Origin: Duganella sp. CF517
GTDB lineage: Bacteria > Pseudomonadota > Gammaproteobacteria > Burkholderiales > Burkholderiaceae_D
Reading direction: 5' to 3'
Length of the DNA stretch: 64,000 bases
NCBI RefSeq assembly: GCF_900110275.1
Contig: NZ_FODC01000002.1
Coordinates: 62,001-126,000 of the forward strand
How positions within the stretch are numbered: position 1 is the stretch's first letter; each line of letters begins with the position of its first letter. Positions 1 through 8,808 of the stretch are shown here, piece after piece. A program made the position numbers and the translations under genes. A model generated the notes under the pieces. The model had not been told where the DNA came from, made no database searches, and saw only the letters and a list, made by a program, of their open reading frames with translations.

Positions 1-3000
1 GACAAGCCGCTGTCGTCGTACACCGGCGGCGTGGCCGGCATCGCCGCCACCAAGCCGGCCGCCGGCAGGCGGCTCGACCTCAACACCAGCGCGGCCCAGG
101 CCTATAGCGGCTACCTGATCCAGAAACAACAGTCGGTCAAGGCGGTCGTGGCGGCCGCGCCGCTGCTGTACGACTACAAGGTGGTGCTCAACGGCTTCTC
201 GGCCATGCTCACCGACGACGAAGTGCGCGCGCTCAAGGGCAACAGCGCGGTGGCCAACATCACCGCCGACACCCCGCGCCAGATGCTGACCAACTACACC
301 CCCACCTTCCTCGGCCTGGACGGCGCCAACGGCTTGTGGGCCCAGCTCGGCGGCAAGGACAAGGCCGGCGAGGACGTCGTGGTCGGCATCATCGACGGCG
401 GCATCTGGCCGGAGAACCTGTCCTACGCCGACCGCGTCGACGCCAACGGCAAACCGACCTTCGACAACAGCGGCACGCTGGCGTATGACGCGCCGGCCGG
501 CTGGCAGGGCGGCTGCGACACCGGCGAAGGCTTCACCGTGGCCCAGTGCAACAACAAGCTGATCGGCGCGCGCTACTTCATCGACGGCTTCCGGGCCACC
601 GGCCGCCAGCTGCACTGGACCGAGTTCGTCTCGCCGCGCGATTCGATCGGCGGCACCGTCGGCCACGGCGGCCACGGCACGCACACCTCGACCACGGCGG
701 CCGGCAACAACGGCGTGACGGCCACCCTGGGCGACAACATCGCCATGGGCCAGGTGTCGGGCATCGCCCCGCGCGCGCGCATCGCCTCCTACAAGATTTG
801 CTGGACCTTCAACGACGCCAGCGACCCCACCGGCGGCAAGAACAGCTGCTGGGGTGCGGACGCGGTGGCCGCCGTCGAACAGGCCGTCACCGACGGCGTC
901 GACGTGCTGAACTACTCGATCAGCGGCGGCACCGTCATCAACGACGCCGTCGAGCAAGCCTTCCTGCACGCGGCCAACGCCGGCGTGTTCGTGGCCGCGT
1001 CGGCCGGCAACGACGGTCCCGCCAACGAGGTCAACCACGTCAGCCCGTGGCTGGCCACGATCGCCGCCGCCGTCAACAACCGCGTGTTCCAGGGCACCGT
1101 CACCCTCGGCAACAACGCCACCTACAAGGGCGTTTCGCTCAACAACCACGCCCTGCCCAAGACCGCGCTGATCCGCTCCGAGGACGCGGTGCTGGCCGGC
1201 GCCAGCGCCAGCGAGGCGCGCCTGTGCTACAGCGTCGGCGCCAACGGCGGCCCGACGCTCGACCCGGCCAAGGTGGCCGGCAAGGTCGTCACCTGCGTGC
1301 GCGGCACCAACGCCCGCGTCGACAAGAGCCTGGCCGTTAAGCAGGCCGGCGGCGTCGGCATGATCATGGTCGACAACGGCGCCGGCCTGGTGGCCGAGAT
1401 CCATTCGGTGCCGACGGTGCACGTGAGCGCGGCCGACGGCAACGCCATCAAGGCCTACGCGGCGGCCCAGACCGGCTCCGCCGCGCTGAGCGTGTTCAGC
1501 AACGTGATCGTGCCCAACGCGCCGGTCTCGGCCGGCTTCTCGTCGCGCGGCCCGAACCGCTACGACGGCAACGTGCTCAAGCCGGACGTCACCGCCCCCG
1601 GCGTCGACATCCTGGCCGGCGTCACCCCCGAGCTGACCGCCACCCAGCGCGCCAACGTCGTCAACGGCACCCTGACGCCGCCGCCGGCCTGGGCGCTGTA
1701 CCAGGGCACGTCGATGTCGTCGCCGCACGTGGCCGGCGTGGCCGCGCTGCTGCGCCAGCAACATCCGACCTGGTCGCCGGCGGCGATCAAGTCGGCGCTG
1801 ATGACCAGCGCCACGCCGACCTACCCCGACGTGCTGGCCGGGCTGCAGCAAGGCGTGCTGCCATGGGCCCAGGGCGCCGGCCACATCAATCCGTACGGCA
1901 CCGTGCCGCATCCGGCCGACGGCCGCGCCTACAACAGCAAGGGCGCCAGCGACCCGGGCCTGGTGTACGACCTGGGCGCGCGCGACTACAAGCGCTACCA
2001 GTGCGGCGCCGGCTTCAGCGCCGAGTGCACCGAGGGCTCGATCACCGGCTACAACCTGAACCTGCCGTCGATCACCGTCAACAACGCGCTCGGCACGGTC
2101 GAGGTCACCCGCACCGTCACCAACGTCGGCGCCAGCACCGCCACCTACAGCGGCAGCGTCAGCCTGCCCGGCTTCAACACGGTGCTCACGCCGGCCAGCC
2201 TGACCCTGGCGCCCAACGCCAGCGCCAGCTACACGGTCAAGCTGACCCGCACCGACGCCGTGTTCAACGAATGGCAATACGGTGACGTCACCTGGACCGA
2301 CGCCAACCACGTGGTGCGCGTGCCGTTGACGGCGCGCAGCGGCCGGGCCATCTCGTCGCCGGCGCTGACGGCCAGCACCCGGCCCGCCAGCACGGTGCTG
2401 TTGAGCGTGCTCGCCGGCTTCAACGGCCGCATGGGCACGGCCGTCGGCGGCTTCAAGGAAGTGAGCAAGAGCGCCACCCAGACCGTGCCGGCCATCCTGG
2501 CGCCGCTCGACACGGCCGCCGAGGTGGCCGCCGCCTGCGTGGCCAACACGGTCGGCGTGCGCGCCATTCCGGTGGCGATCCCGGCCAACACGGTGGCCGC
2601 CGCCTTCGAACTGTTCGACCGCGACACGTCGTCCAACGGCGGTGACGACCTCGACCTGGTGGTGCTGGCTCCGGACGGCAGCGTGGCCGGCGCCAGCCTG
2701 CGCGGCGGCTCCAACGAATGGGTGCGCCTGAACAGCCCTGCGGCCGGCAACTACCGCGTCTGCGTGGTCGGCTACGCGCCGGCCGACGGCGTCTCGACCG
2801 CGTTCAACCTGTCGTCGGCCGTGGCCACCCGTGGCGACACGACCGGCGCGCTGAAGGCGGCCGTGCCAAGCCGCGTCTACGCCGGCAACGTGGCCACGGT
2901 CACGGCCAGCTGGAGCGGCCTGGCGACCGGCAAGCGCTACTACGGCGGGGTGCAATACCTCGACCTGAACGGCGCCGTCGCCTCGTCGACCACCTTGCTG

Positions 3001-3072
3001 GTGGAGACCGACAATCCGGTGCCGCTGGCGGAGGGCGCGGCCAAGGTCAGCCGCAAGATCAGCGCGCGGTAA
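1..3072 (+). CDS. S8 (subtilisin-like) serine peptidase, 5' truncated
   Basis: Secreted subtilase that would cut proteins outside the cell. The frame is open to base 1, so the true start lies upstream; a GTG at 31 is internal. About 1023 residues are visible. They begin with the end of a propeptide (I9-like) region, followed by the catalytic domain: Asp in the IIDGG motif (394-396), His in HGTH (673-675) and Ser in GTSMSSPH (1711-1713). A protease-associated insert, with the KVVTCVRG stretch around 1285, sits between His and Ser. After the catalytic domain come a fibronectin-III-like region (about 2080-2340) and a pre-peptidase C-terminal-like beta domain (about 2400-2820). A strong terminator follows at 3112. 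No PEP-CTERM tail is present, so sorting by exosortase is not expected. Family assignment is secure; the substrate is unknown. Confidence 0.95.
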   Translation, partial: DKPLSSYTGGVAGIAATKPAAGRRLDLNTSAAQAYSGYLIQKQQSVKAVVAAAPLLYDYKVVLNGFSAMLTDDEVRALKGNSAVANITADTPRQMLTNYTPTFLGLDGANGLWAQLGGKDKAGEDVVVGIIDGGIWPENLSYADRVDANGKPTFDNSGTLAYDAPAGWQGGCDTGEGFTVAQCNNKLIGARYFIDGFRATGRQLHWTEFVSPRDSIGGTVGHGGHGTHTSTTAAGNNGVTATLGDNIAMGQVSGIAPRARIASYKICWTFNDASDPTGGKNSCWGADAVAAVEQAVTDGVDVLNYSISGGTVINDAVEQAFLHAANAGVFVAASAGNDGPANEVNHVSPWLATIAAAVNNRVFQGTVTLGNNATYKGVSLNNHALPKTALIRSEDAVLAGASASEARLCYSVGANGGPTLDPAKVAGKVVTCVRGTNARVDKSLAVKQAGGVGMIMVDNGAGLVAEIHSVPTVHVSAADGNAIKAYAAAQTGSAALSVFSNVIVPNAPVSAGFSSRGPNRYDGNVLKPDVTAPGVDILAGVTPELTATQRANVVNGTLTPPPAWALYQGTSMSSPHVAGVAALLRQQHPTWSPAAIKSALMTSATPTYPDVLAGLQQGVLPWAQGAGHINPYGTVPHPADGRAYNSKGASDPGLVYDLGARDYKRYQCGAGFSAECTEGSITGYNLNLPSITVNNALGTVEVTRTVTNVGASTATYSGSVSLPGFNTVLTPASLTLAPNASASYTVKLTRTDAVFNEWQYGDVTWTDANHVVRVPLTARSGRAISSPALTASTRPASTVLLSVLAGFNGRMGTAVGGFKEVSKSATQTVPAILAPLDTAAEVAAACVANTVGVRAIPVAIPANTVAAAFELFDRDTSSNGGDDLDLVVLAPDGSVAGASLRGGSNEWVRLNSPAAGNYRVCVVGYAPADGVSTAFNLSSAVATRGDTTGALKAAVPSRVYAGNVATVTASWSGLATGKRYYGGVQYLDLNGAVASSTTLLVETDNPVPLAEGAAKVSRKISAR

Positions 3073-3111
3073 CCCGCTCGGACGCCCCCGCGGGGGCGCG
3101 ACCTGCCATCG

Positions 3112-3149
3112 AAACCGCCGCACCCGCCAGGGTGTGGCGGTTTTTTTTT
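3112..3149 (+). terminator. Rho-independent terminator after the S8 peptidase
   Basis: A 14-bp stem (one G-T pair) formed by 3112-3125 and 3130-3143, with a GCCA loop, runs directly into nine T residues. It lies 40 bases after the protease stop codon. Confidence 0.9.
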
Positions 3150-3223
3150 CCCCGCGCGGCCGGGCCGCCGGCGATCGCCAAAGGCACGCGGGGTTGCCGC
3201 CGCGCGCGCGCCGCGCCAGCGCA

Positions 3224-3251
3224 AAAAAAACGGCACATTCGCATGTGCCGT
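3224..3251 (-). terminator. Rho-independent terminator for the minus-strand PEP-CTERM gene
   Basis: The perfect 8-bp stem CGGCACAT/ATGTGCCG with a TCGC loop (3232-3251) is followed, in the minus direction, by eight T residues (A-run 3224-3231). It ends the nuclease/PEP-CTERM transcription unit. Confidence 0.85.
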
Positions 3252-3305
3252 CCTGGTTTGCCGGCGCGCGGCGTGGCGCCGCGCCCTGGCGTTGTTGCCG
3301 ACGCC

Positions 3306-3947
3306 TTACGCCGCCAGCTTGCGGCGGCGCGCGACGCCGCCGACCAGCGCCAGCCCGGCGCCGAGCATCAGCCAGGTTTGCGCCTCGGGCACGGCGCTCA
3401 CCGCGTTGACGCTGGTGCCGATGGTGTTGTTCAGCATGGTCGGCACCACGGTGCCGGCCGGCGTCCAGTTCAGCAACACCAGCGAGCCGCTCGGATCGTC
3501 GGTGCCCAGCAGCGCGTCCTGCGCCTGGTTGTACAACGCCACCGCGAACACCGAGGCGTGGCTGGCGCCAGGATCGGCGGCGCCGCTGAAGGTGACGTCG
3601 AAACCGATCTTGCCGCCGAAGTCGACCGCGTGGAACAAGCCGTTGGCGCCGCCCGCGCCATTGTTGACGAAGGTGTAGCCGGTCGCCAGCGAACCGCCGG
3701 CGTTGCCGGTCAGCTGCGCCGTGGCCGGGTCGCCGAAGCCGCTGAAGCCGGTCAGCGACACCTGCGCCAACGGGCTCGACGGATCACCGGGGTTGAATTG
3801 CAGGTCGATCCAGCCGGTGGCGGCGAACGACGACGTGTCGAGTTCGACGTGGAAAGTCGACGCGGCCGACGCCACGCTGGCGCAGGCGCCCAGGGCCAGC
3901 GCCAGCAACGCGCGGCGCAGGGATGCTACGGGGAATTTGACGATCAT
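3306..3947 (-). CDS. PEP-CTERM sorting domain protein (NF038129-like)
   Basis: A 213-residue exported protein probably handled by the exosortase encoded at 30504-32135. The N-terminus is a signal peptide (LLALALGACASVASA, cleavage near residue 28). The middle is a beta-rich domain starting TFHVELDTSSF. The C-terminus has the tripartite sorting signal: VPEAQTW, a hydrophobic stretch (LMLGAGLALVGGV) and a basic ARRRK cluster. The start is ATG at 3947, with AAGGA nine bases upstream; that AAGGA overlaps the stop codon of the upstream nuclease gene. The 12-base gap shows the two genes are co-transcribed. The layout resembles the NF038129 family, whose function is unknown to me. A role in the biofilm matrix is inference from the sorting signal and the neighbours. 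Confidence 0.9.
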   Translation of the reverse strand: MIVKFPVASLRRALLALALGACASVASAASTFHVELDTSSFAATGWIDLQFNPGDPSSPLAQVSLTGFSGFGDPATAQLTGNAGGSLATGYTFVNNGAGGANGLFHAVDFGGKIGFDVTFSGAADPGASHASVFAVALYNQAQDALLGTDDPSGSLVLLNWTPAGTVVPTMLNNTIGTSVNAVSAVPEAQTWLMLGAGLALVGGVARRRKLAA

Positions 3948-3959
3948 GATATTTTTTCC

Positions 3960-6900
3960 TTAGAAGTTGCCGCTGTAAATTTTGGCCGAGTAGCTGATGC
4001 CGGCCGCGCCGGTTTTGGTGAAGCTCAGCGGCACGGTGATGGTGGCGCCCGGCGCCAGCGAGCCGACGTTGGCGGTGATGTACGGCGCGCCGTTGCGGCT
4101 GCCGCTGGCGTTGACCAGGGTGACGCCGGCCGCCAGGCCGCCCAGTTCGATCTGCAGCGGACCGCTGATCGGGCTGGTGCCGGTGTTGGTGATCGCGTAG
4201 TTGCCGCTCCAGCGGCCGGTCAGGCGCGTAAACACCAGGCCCGAGCCGAGGCCGCGCACGCCGGCGGTGACGTCGAACGCCGGCGCCGGCAGCTTCAGGC
4301 TGACGACCACCGGATCGTGGTCGGAGGCGCGGTACGGCGCGGCGGTGTACTTGTCCTGCGGCTTGCCGTCGAGGTTGTAGTCGACCACGGTCGGCTCGTC
4401 GGCGTTGTTGTGCCACTCGGCCGCGTCCACCACCGAGGCGTTGAGCGCGGCGCTGGCCAGCGCGTGGTCCAGGTAGCCGGCCTCGCCGTTGAACACGTAC
4501 GAGTACGGCATGGCGCCGGCGCCGCGGATGTAGCGCTCGAGCTGGTTGACATAGCCCTTGTTGATGATGGCCCGCACCGGGTCTTCGTGGCCGTAGGCGT
4601 TGAAGTCGCCGATCAGCAGCACTTTCGGGTCGCCGGCGGCGGCCACCACCTGCGGCACGAACACGTCCACCAGGCGCTGGGCCTGCTGCACGCGGGTCGC
4701 GTTCCAGCAGCTCTGGCCGTCGCCCTTGTCGCCGTCGACGCTCGATGGCGCCGGGCAGCTGCCCTTGGACTTCAAGTGGTTGACCACCAGCGAGAACCTG
4801 CCGCCGTTGGCCGCCTTGAAGGTTTGCGCCATCGGCGGCCGGTTGTTGATGGCGTCGGCGTCCGACAGCGCGTTGCCGACCAGGGTCAAGCGGGCGGGCT
4901 TGTAGATCATCGCCACGCGGATGGCATCGGTGCCGGTGGCCGGCGGCTGCGGCACCACCGCGTAGGTCTTCAGGCCGGTGCCCGGCGAGATCGCCTCGTT
5001 GAGCGCGTCGACCAGCTTGGTGACCGAGTAGTCGCCGCTGTTCTGGATCTCCATCAGGCCGTAGACGTCGGCGTCGAGCGCCTTGAGCTCGCCGACGATC
5101 TTGACGCTCTGGCGGTTGAACTCGGCGATGTTGTCGGCGCCGCGGCAGTTCGAGCGCGACGGCGCGCCGCCGCCGATCACGCAGCCCTGGCCGCTGGCGC
5201 CGGTGATATCGGTGCCGTCGGTGAAGGTGGTGAAGTAGTTCAGCACGTTGGCGCTGGCGACCTTGACGTTGCCGGCGGCCAGCAGCGGCGCGGCCGGACG
5301 CGGATTGTCCTGCGCGAACACCGGCGCGAGCGTCGGCTGCAGCTTGAAGCCGGCCCCGCCGCCGCCCTTGGCGCCGAAGTCGACCACGCCGGTCAGGTTG
5401 TCGACGGTGTCGCCGGCGCGCAGCGAGCCGTCGGCGCCCAGGTACGGAATCACGCTCGGCGTGGTGAAGATGCCGTCGTCGAGGATGATCTGGTTGCGGG
5501 CGTTGGCGGCGGCCAGCGCCACCGCTTCCGGCGTGCCGGCGGCGTATTTATTGGTCGGCACTTCGAGCCGGCCGGACGACAGCGTGACTTCGCCCCGGTC
5601 GCCCAGGTATTGCAGTTGCGCCACGGTAAGCGGCGACGTGAAGCGCACCAGCATGCCTTCGAGCTGGCCCAGGTTCGGGTGCGGCAAGCTGACGTTGGTC
5701 GGCGTGACGGCGATGCCGCCGGCCAGCTTGACGATGGCGGTCACGGCGGTCAGTTCGGTGTAGACGCGGCCGCCGGCCACCGGCGCGTAGTCGGTGACGG
5801 TGCCGCTGATGCGCACGCGGTCGCCGATCTGCACGGTGCCGGTGTTGGCGGCGGTGGTGAAGACGAACAGGCCGTCCGACGTCGACGGGTCGCCGTCGCC
5901 ATGCTCGTCCTGGATGAAGAAGCTGCTGCCGACCTTGGCGGTGACGACGCCCTCGGTGGTCTGGACGGTGCCGGCGTACGGGCTGGTGTCGCCGCTGCCC
6001 TGGATTTGCGGAATGGTGTGGGTCAGCGTGGCGGGCGCGGCGACCGTGACGTTGATGTTGCAGATGGCCTGCTGGGCCTGGTCGTTGCCGAAGGTGACGA
6101 CCACCGGATAGCTGCCGGCCTGCACGCTGGCGGCGACGTGCAGGCTGGCGCTGGCGCTGGCGCCGGCGGCGCCGGCGGCCACGAAGTCGACCAGGCTGAT
6201 GCCCGGCACGGCGCCGGCCGTGATGGCGGCGCTATTGACGATGCCGTCGGCGTCGGTGGCGCCCAGCGCGGCGGCGCCGTCGACGCCGAAGGCAAGCGCC
6301 AGGTTGGCCGGGCAGCTGGCCACGATCGGCGGCGCCTGCGGCACGCCGCATGGACGCGGCGCGGTCGCGCTGTTGCGCGGCGCCGGCGCCCCGGTGGCGA
6401 AGTCGCTGGCGTTGTTGTCGGTGTCGGTGCAACCGCCGGCGGCGCGCAGCGCGGCGGTGGTGTTGCTCAGGCCGGGGCCGTTGGCGCCCTCGAAGAAGCC
6501 GGCGTTATATCCGAGCAGGTCCATCAGCGCCGCGCTCGACGGCGCCGCCCCGCTCAGCGCGGTGCTGTTGCTGACCAGCGCGACCTTGCCGGCGCTGCCG
6601 CCCATCGCCAGCGACCCCAGCGTGTCCGGGGTCGGCAGGTTTTCGGAGCCGCCGCTGCCGGCCGCCTGTTGCAGCAGGAAGTATTGGCCCGGCTGCAGGC
6701 TGACGTTGCCGGTGACCTTGCTGACCGCCCACGTGCCGCCGGCGGCGCTGGCGTACTGCACGCTCCAGCCGGTGATGTCGACCGCCGCGTCGCCACGGTT
6801 GAACAATTCGATGAAATCGTTTTTGAAGGTGGCGCCGGAATTGCCGCCGCCGCCGTAGACCTGGCTGATGACGACCGGCGACGCGGCCAGCGCGGGCGCC

Positions 6901-6992
6901 GACAACAGCGCCGACAAGGCGGCGGCGATCAGGGTGCGGCGGCCCGGCGTGGCGGCGGCGCGGGAAACGGACGGAGTGCGGAGAGTTTTCAT
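3960..6992 (-). CDS. ExeM/NucH-type extracellular endonuclease
   Basis: A secreted nuclease of 1010 residues, expected to degrade extracellular DNA. The signal peptide (LIAAALSALLSAPALA) is followed by a lamin-tail domain (about residues 35-160, QVYGGGGNSGATFKNDFIEL), an OB-fold-like linker, and an endonuclease/exonuclease/phosphatase domain. The last has the expected motifs: NVLNYF, YGLMEIQN, VVNHLKSKG, LIGDFNAYG, and SDHDPVVV with the terminal His. About 90 extra residues follow, ending KIYSGNF, without a membrane anchor. I chose ATG 6992 over an upstream in-frame ATG at 7037 because it directly precedes the signal peptide. It is followed after 12 bases by the PEP-CTERM gene. A phased GTCAT repeat lies upstream at 7041-7067. 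Nucleases of this family remodel biofilm DNA in other genera; that role here is inferred. Confidence 0.92.
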   Translation of the reverse strand: MKTLRTPSVSRAAATPGRRTLIAAALSALLSAPALAASPVVISQVYGGGGNSGATFKNDFIELFNRGDAAVDITGWSVQYASAAGGTWAVSKVTGNVSLQPGQYFLLQQAAGSGGSENLPTPDTLGSLAMGGSAGKVALVSNSTALSGAAPSSAALMDLLGYNAGFFEGANGPGLSNTTAALRAAGGCTDTDNNASDFATGAPAPRNSATAPRPCGVPQAPPIVASCPANLALAFGVDGAAALGATDADGIVNSAAITAGAVPGISLVDFVAAGAAGASASASLHVAASVQAGSYPVVVTFGNDQAQQAICNINVTVAAPATLTHTIPQIQGSGDTSPYAGTVQTTEGVVTAKVGSSFFIQDEHGDGDPSTSDGLFVFTTAANTGTVQIGDRVRISGTVTDYAPVAGGRVYTELTAVTAIVKLAGGIAVTPTNVSLPHPNLGQLEGMLVRFTSPLTVAQLQYLGDRGEVTLSSGRLEVPTNKYAAGTPEAVALAAANARNQIILDDGIFTTPSVIPYLGADGSLRAGDTVDNLTGVVDFGAKGGGGAGFKLQPTLAPVFAQDNPRPAAPLLAAGNVKVASANVLNYFTTFTDGTDITGASGQGCVIGGGAPSRSNCRGADNIAEFNRQSVKIVGELKALDADVYGLMEIQNSGDYSVTKLVDALNEAISPGTGLKTYAVVPQPPATGTDAIRVAMIYKPARLTLVGNALSDADAINNRPPMAQTFKAANGGRFSLVVNHLKSKGSCPAPSSVDGDKGDGQSCWNATRVQQAQRLVDVFVPQVVAAAGDPKVLLIGDFNAYGHEDPVRAIINKGYVNQLERYIRGAGAMPYSYVFNGEAGYLDHALASAALNASVVDAAEWHNNADEPTVVDYNLDGKPQDKYTAAPYRASDHDPVVVSLKLPAPAFDVTAGVRGLGSGLVFTRLTGRWSGNYAITNTGTSPISGPLQIELGGLAAGVTLVNASGSRNGAPYITANVGSLAPGATITVPLSFTKTGAAGISYSAKIYSGNF

Positions 6993-7040
6993 GAACGATC
7001 CAGGTGGAAAATTGTTATTAAATATAGCAATTTGCATATT

Positions 7041-7067
7041 ATGACATCGTCATGACCGCCTGATGAC
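7041..7067 (-). promoter_or_regulatory. Three GTCAT direct repeats with 11-bp phasing upstream of the nuclease gene
   Basis: On the minus strand GTCAT occurs three times with exactly 11-bp spacing (plus-strand ATGAC at 7041, 7052, 7063), 49-75 bases upstream of the nuclease start. Equal helical phasing suggests a protein-binding site; the regulator is unknown. No convincing -35/-10 pair was found here. Confidence 0.35.
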
Positions 7068-7131
7068 AGCGACAATGTTTCACATGTATCAAGTGTTGCA
7101 TCGGCGCAAAGACGGCGCGCCGCCGGCGCGC

Positions 7132-8157
7132 TCAGCGTGCGTACGGCGCCGCCATCGGATCGCCGATGAACACGCCCTGCGCCGGCCAGGCCACGCTTTT
7201 CCAATAGGCTTCGACGGCGCTGTCGCCGCTCAGGTAGCGCTTCAGCAGCACGGTCGGATGGGGGAATTTCTGCACGTGGTTGCATGGCTCGGACACGGTG
7301 CCGTAGCTGGCGGTGGCGCCGGCCTCGAGCCAGCGCAGACTGCTCATCTGGCCATCGCCCAGCAGGTCGCCGCCGGTCGAGGTCAAATGGTCGGCCAGCG
7401 CGCCCGGCAGGAAGCGCAGGGTGTCGAGCTTGTCGACTTTGACCATGCCGGTCTGGTAGAACATGATGTCCTGCGCGTCCTCGAGGGCGTCGGCGCTCAG
7501 GCGCTTGATCGTCAACTCGTGCGAGGCCACCTTGCCGGCCGGCGGGAACAGGCGCGAGCGCACGCTGCGCAGGCCGTCCGAGGTGGTGAGATAGTAGGCG
7601 CTGGCGGTCGGGAAGCGGAAGTAGCGGGTGCCGCCGCGGGCGATCAGCTCCCTGGCCAGCGGCACCGAGCCGGTCGGCATCAGCATGCTGATCTTCATCG
7701 CCGCCATGGCCGGCGAGACCTGGTCGGCGCCGAACCAGCCGCTGGGCTTGCCGGGTCCGCACGGCGCCGCGCACTGGGCGGCGTCGTAGCCGAGCGTCAG
7801 CGCCGAGGTGATCGAATTGCAGCCGACCGCGTACGGCGCGGTCCACACCATCAGCACGGCGCGGATGTCAGGGCCGAGCCGGTCGACGATGTGCTGGCGC
7901 AGCGGGGCGAATTGTTCCGGCGTGAGCTGGCGCGGCGACTTGGGGATGCGCACGTGGACGATGTTTTTTTCGGCGATGCCGCGGGCGTCGCGGTACAGCG
8001 CGCCGATGGCGACGCTGTTGGGCTCGTCGTCGTTGACGACCAGCGCCAGCTGCGACGCCGTCAGCGCGGCGGCGGCCGGCCCCGACAAGGTCAAGCCCAG
8101 CGCGGCGATGGCGGCGCCGGGGGCGAGTGTCTGTAATTTCCAGGGCGTGGCGCGCAC
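7132..8157 (-). CDS. TIGR03790 family protein
   Basis: A 341-residue exported protein matching the TIGR03790 family, whose biochemical role is not known. It starts with a signal-peptide-like segment (IAALGLTLSGPAAAA). It then has the recognisable family pattern: LALVVNDDEPNSVAIG near the N-terminus, the IVHVRIP stretch, the GYDAAQC segment, and a DAQDIMFYQTG region towards the C-terminus. Two or three cysteines (for example AAQCAAPCG) could form disulfides in the periplasm. It reads in the same direction as the nuclease, 139 bases upstream of it, so a shared transcript is possible. A terminator at 8231-8265 separates it from the PEP-CTERM gene before it. The gene is complete and has typical length. 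Confidence 0.85.
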   Translation of the reverse strand: MRATPWKLQTLAPGAAIAALGLTLSGPAAAALTASQLALVVNDDEPNSVAIGALYRDARGIAEKNIVHVRIPKSPRQLTPEQFAPLRQHIVDRLGPDIRAVLMVWTAPYAVGCNSITSALTLGYDAAQCAAPCGPGKPSGWFGADQVSPAMAAMKISMLMPTGSVPLARELIARGGTRYFRFPTASAYYLTTSDGLRSVRSRLFPPAGKVASHELTIKRLSADALEDAQDIMFYQTGMVKVDKLDTLRFLPGALADHLTSTGGDLLGDGQMSSLRWLEAGATASYGTVSEPCNHVQKFPHPTVLLKRYLSGDSAVEAYWKSVAWPAQGVFIGDPMAAPYAR

Positions 8158-8230
8158 CGTCCCTCCTCCGCGTGCGCCGGTCGATGTGACCGGACTTGCA
8201 TCATTATAGAGGTGGAAAGGTGGCCGTAAA

Positions 8231-8265
8231 AATAAAAAAAGCCCCGGGGCGTAGCCGGGGCTTTT
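8231..8265 (-). terminator. Rho-independent terminator
   Basis: An 11-bp stem AAAAGCCCCGG/CCGGGGCTTTT (8237-8247 and 8255-8265) is preceded on the plus strand by an A-rich run. On the minus strand this makes a hairpin plus T-tract ending the PEP-CTERM transcript from 8808. Confidence 0.9.
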
Positions 8266-8313
8266 GGATGCCGCGCGCGCCGTTGGGCGCGGCCGCGGCG
8301 AACGCGGTGCTGA

Positions 8314-8808
8314 TTAAGCAGCGTTTTTAGCTTTGCGACGACGAGCCATGAAGCCCAGCAGGCCCAGGCCGCCCAGCATCATTGCGTAGGTTTCGGCTTC
8401 CGGCACGGCGGTCACGGTGACGTCACCGCTGTAGGTGGCGCCGGCCAGGGCGGTACCGAACAGGTTCAGGGTGAACGACGACGCTGGGCTCGAGCTGAAG
8501 AAAGCGTAACGGCCTTTACCAGCCGAGGTCAGTTCGCCAGGAACACCGTTCAGGTTCGACTGTGCCGACCAGGTCAGGTTCTGGCCGCTGACGCTGACGT
8601 CAACCAGGTAGTAACCGGCAGCCAGGCCGGTGAAGGTGATGACGTCGCTGCCACCGGACAGGATGCCGTCGCCAGCAACGGACTTGCCGTTGAAGTGGTT
8701 GTCATCGCTGGTTGGCGGGGTCACGTAGATTTGTACGGACTGGTTTGCTGCCATGGCGTTGAACGAAGCGGCGGCCAGCAGAGCTGCGAAGATGTATTTC
8801 AGTTTCAT
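8314..8808 (-). CDS. Small PEP-CTERM protein, probably abundant
   Basis: A 164-residue exported protein. The signal peptide MKLKYIFAALLAAASFNAMA is followed by a short beta-rich domain beginning NQSVQIYVTPP. The sorting signal is VPEAETYAMM, then GGLGLLGFM, then ARRRKAK. This VPExETYAM form is typical of proteins paired with XrtB-type exosortases. The start ATG at 8808 has AAGGA seven bases upstream. Base composition is clearly less G+C-rich than in neighbouring genes, and codons such as CAG, GTT and GCT are frequent. Together with a strong terminator and an AT-rich leader this suggests high expression, which is inference. It is monocistronic. Function of the mature domain is unknown. Confidence 0.9.
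   Translation of the reverse strand: MKLKYIFAALLAAASFNAMAANQSVQIYVTPPTSDDNHFNGKSVAGDGILSGGSDVITFTGLAAGYYLVDVSVSGQNLTWSAQSNLNGVPGELTSAGKGRYAFFSSSPASSFTLNLFGTALAGATYSGDVTVTAVPEAETYAMMLGGLGLLGFMARRRKAKNAA

Noticed and set aside
2718-7055. Open frame of 1445 codons on the plus strand, and other very long frames (for example 9466-11406 minus, 25372-27861 minus, 22981-24237 plus)
   Set aside because: They are Arg/Gly/Ala/His-rich, lie opposite clear genes and have no family motifs. Long antisense frames are expected in DNA this G+C-rich.
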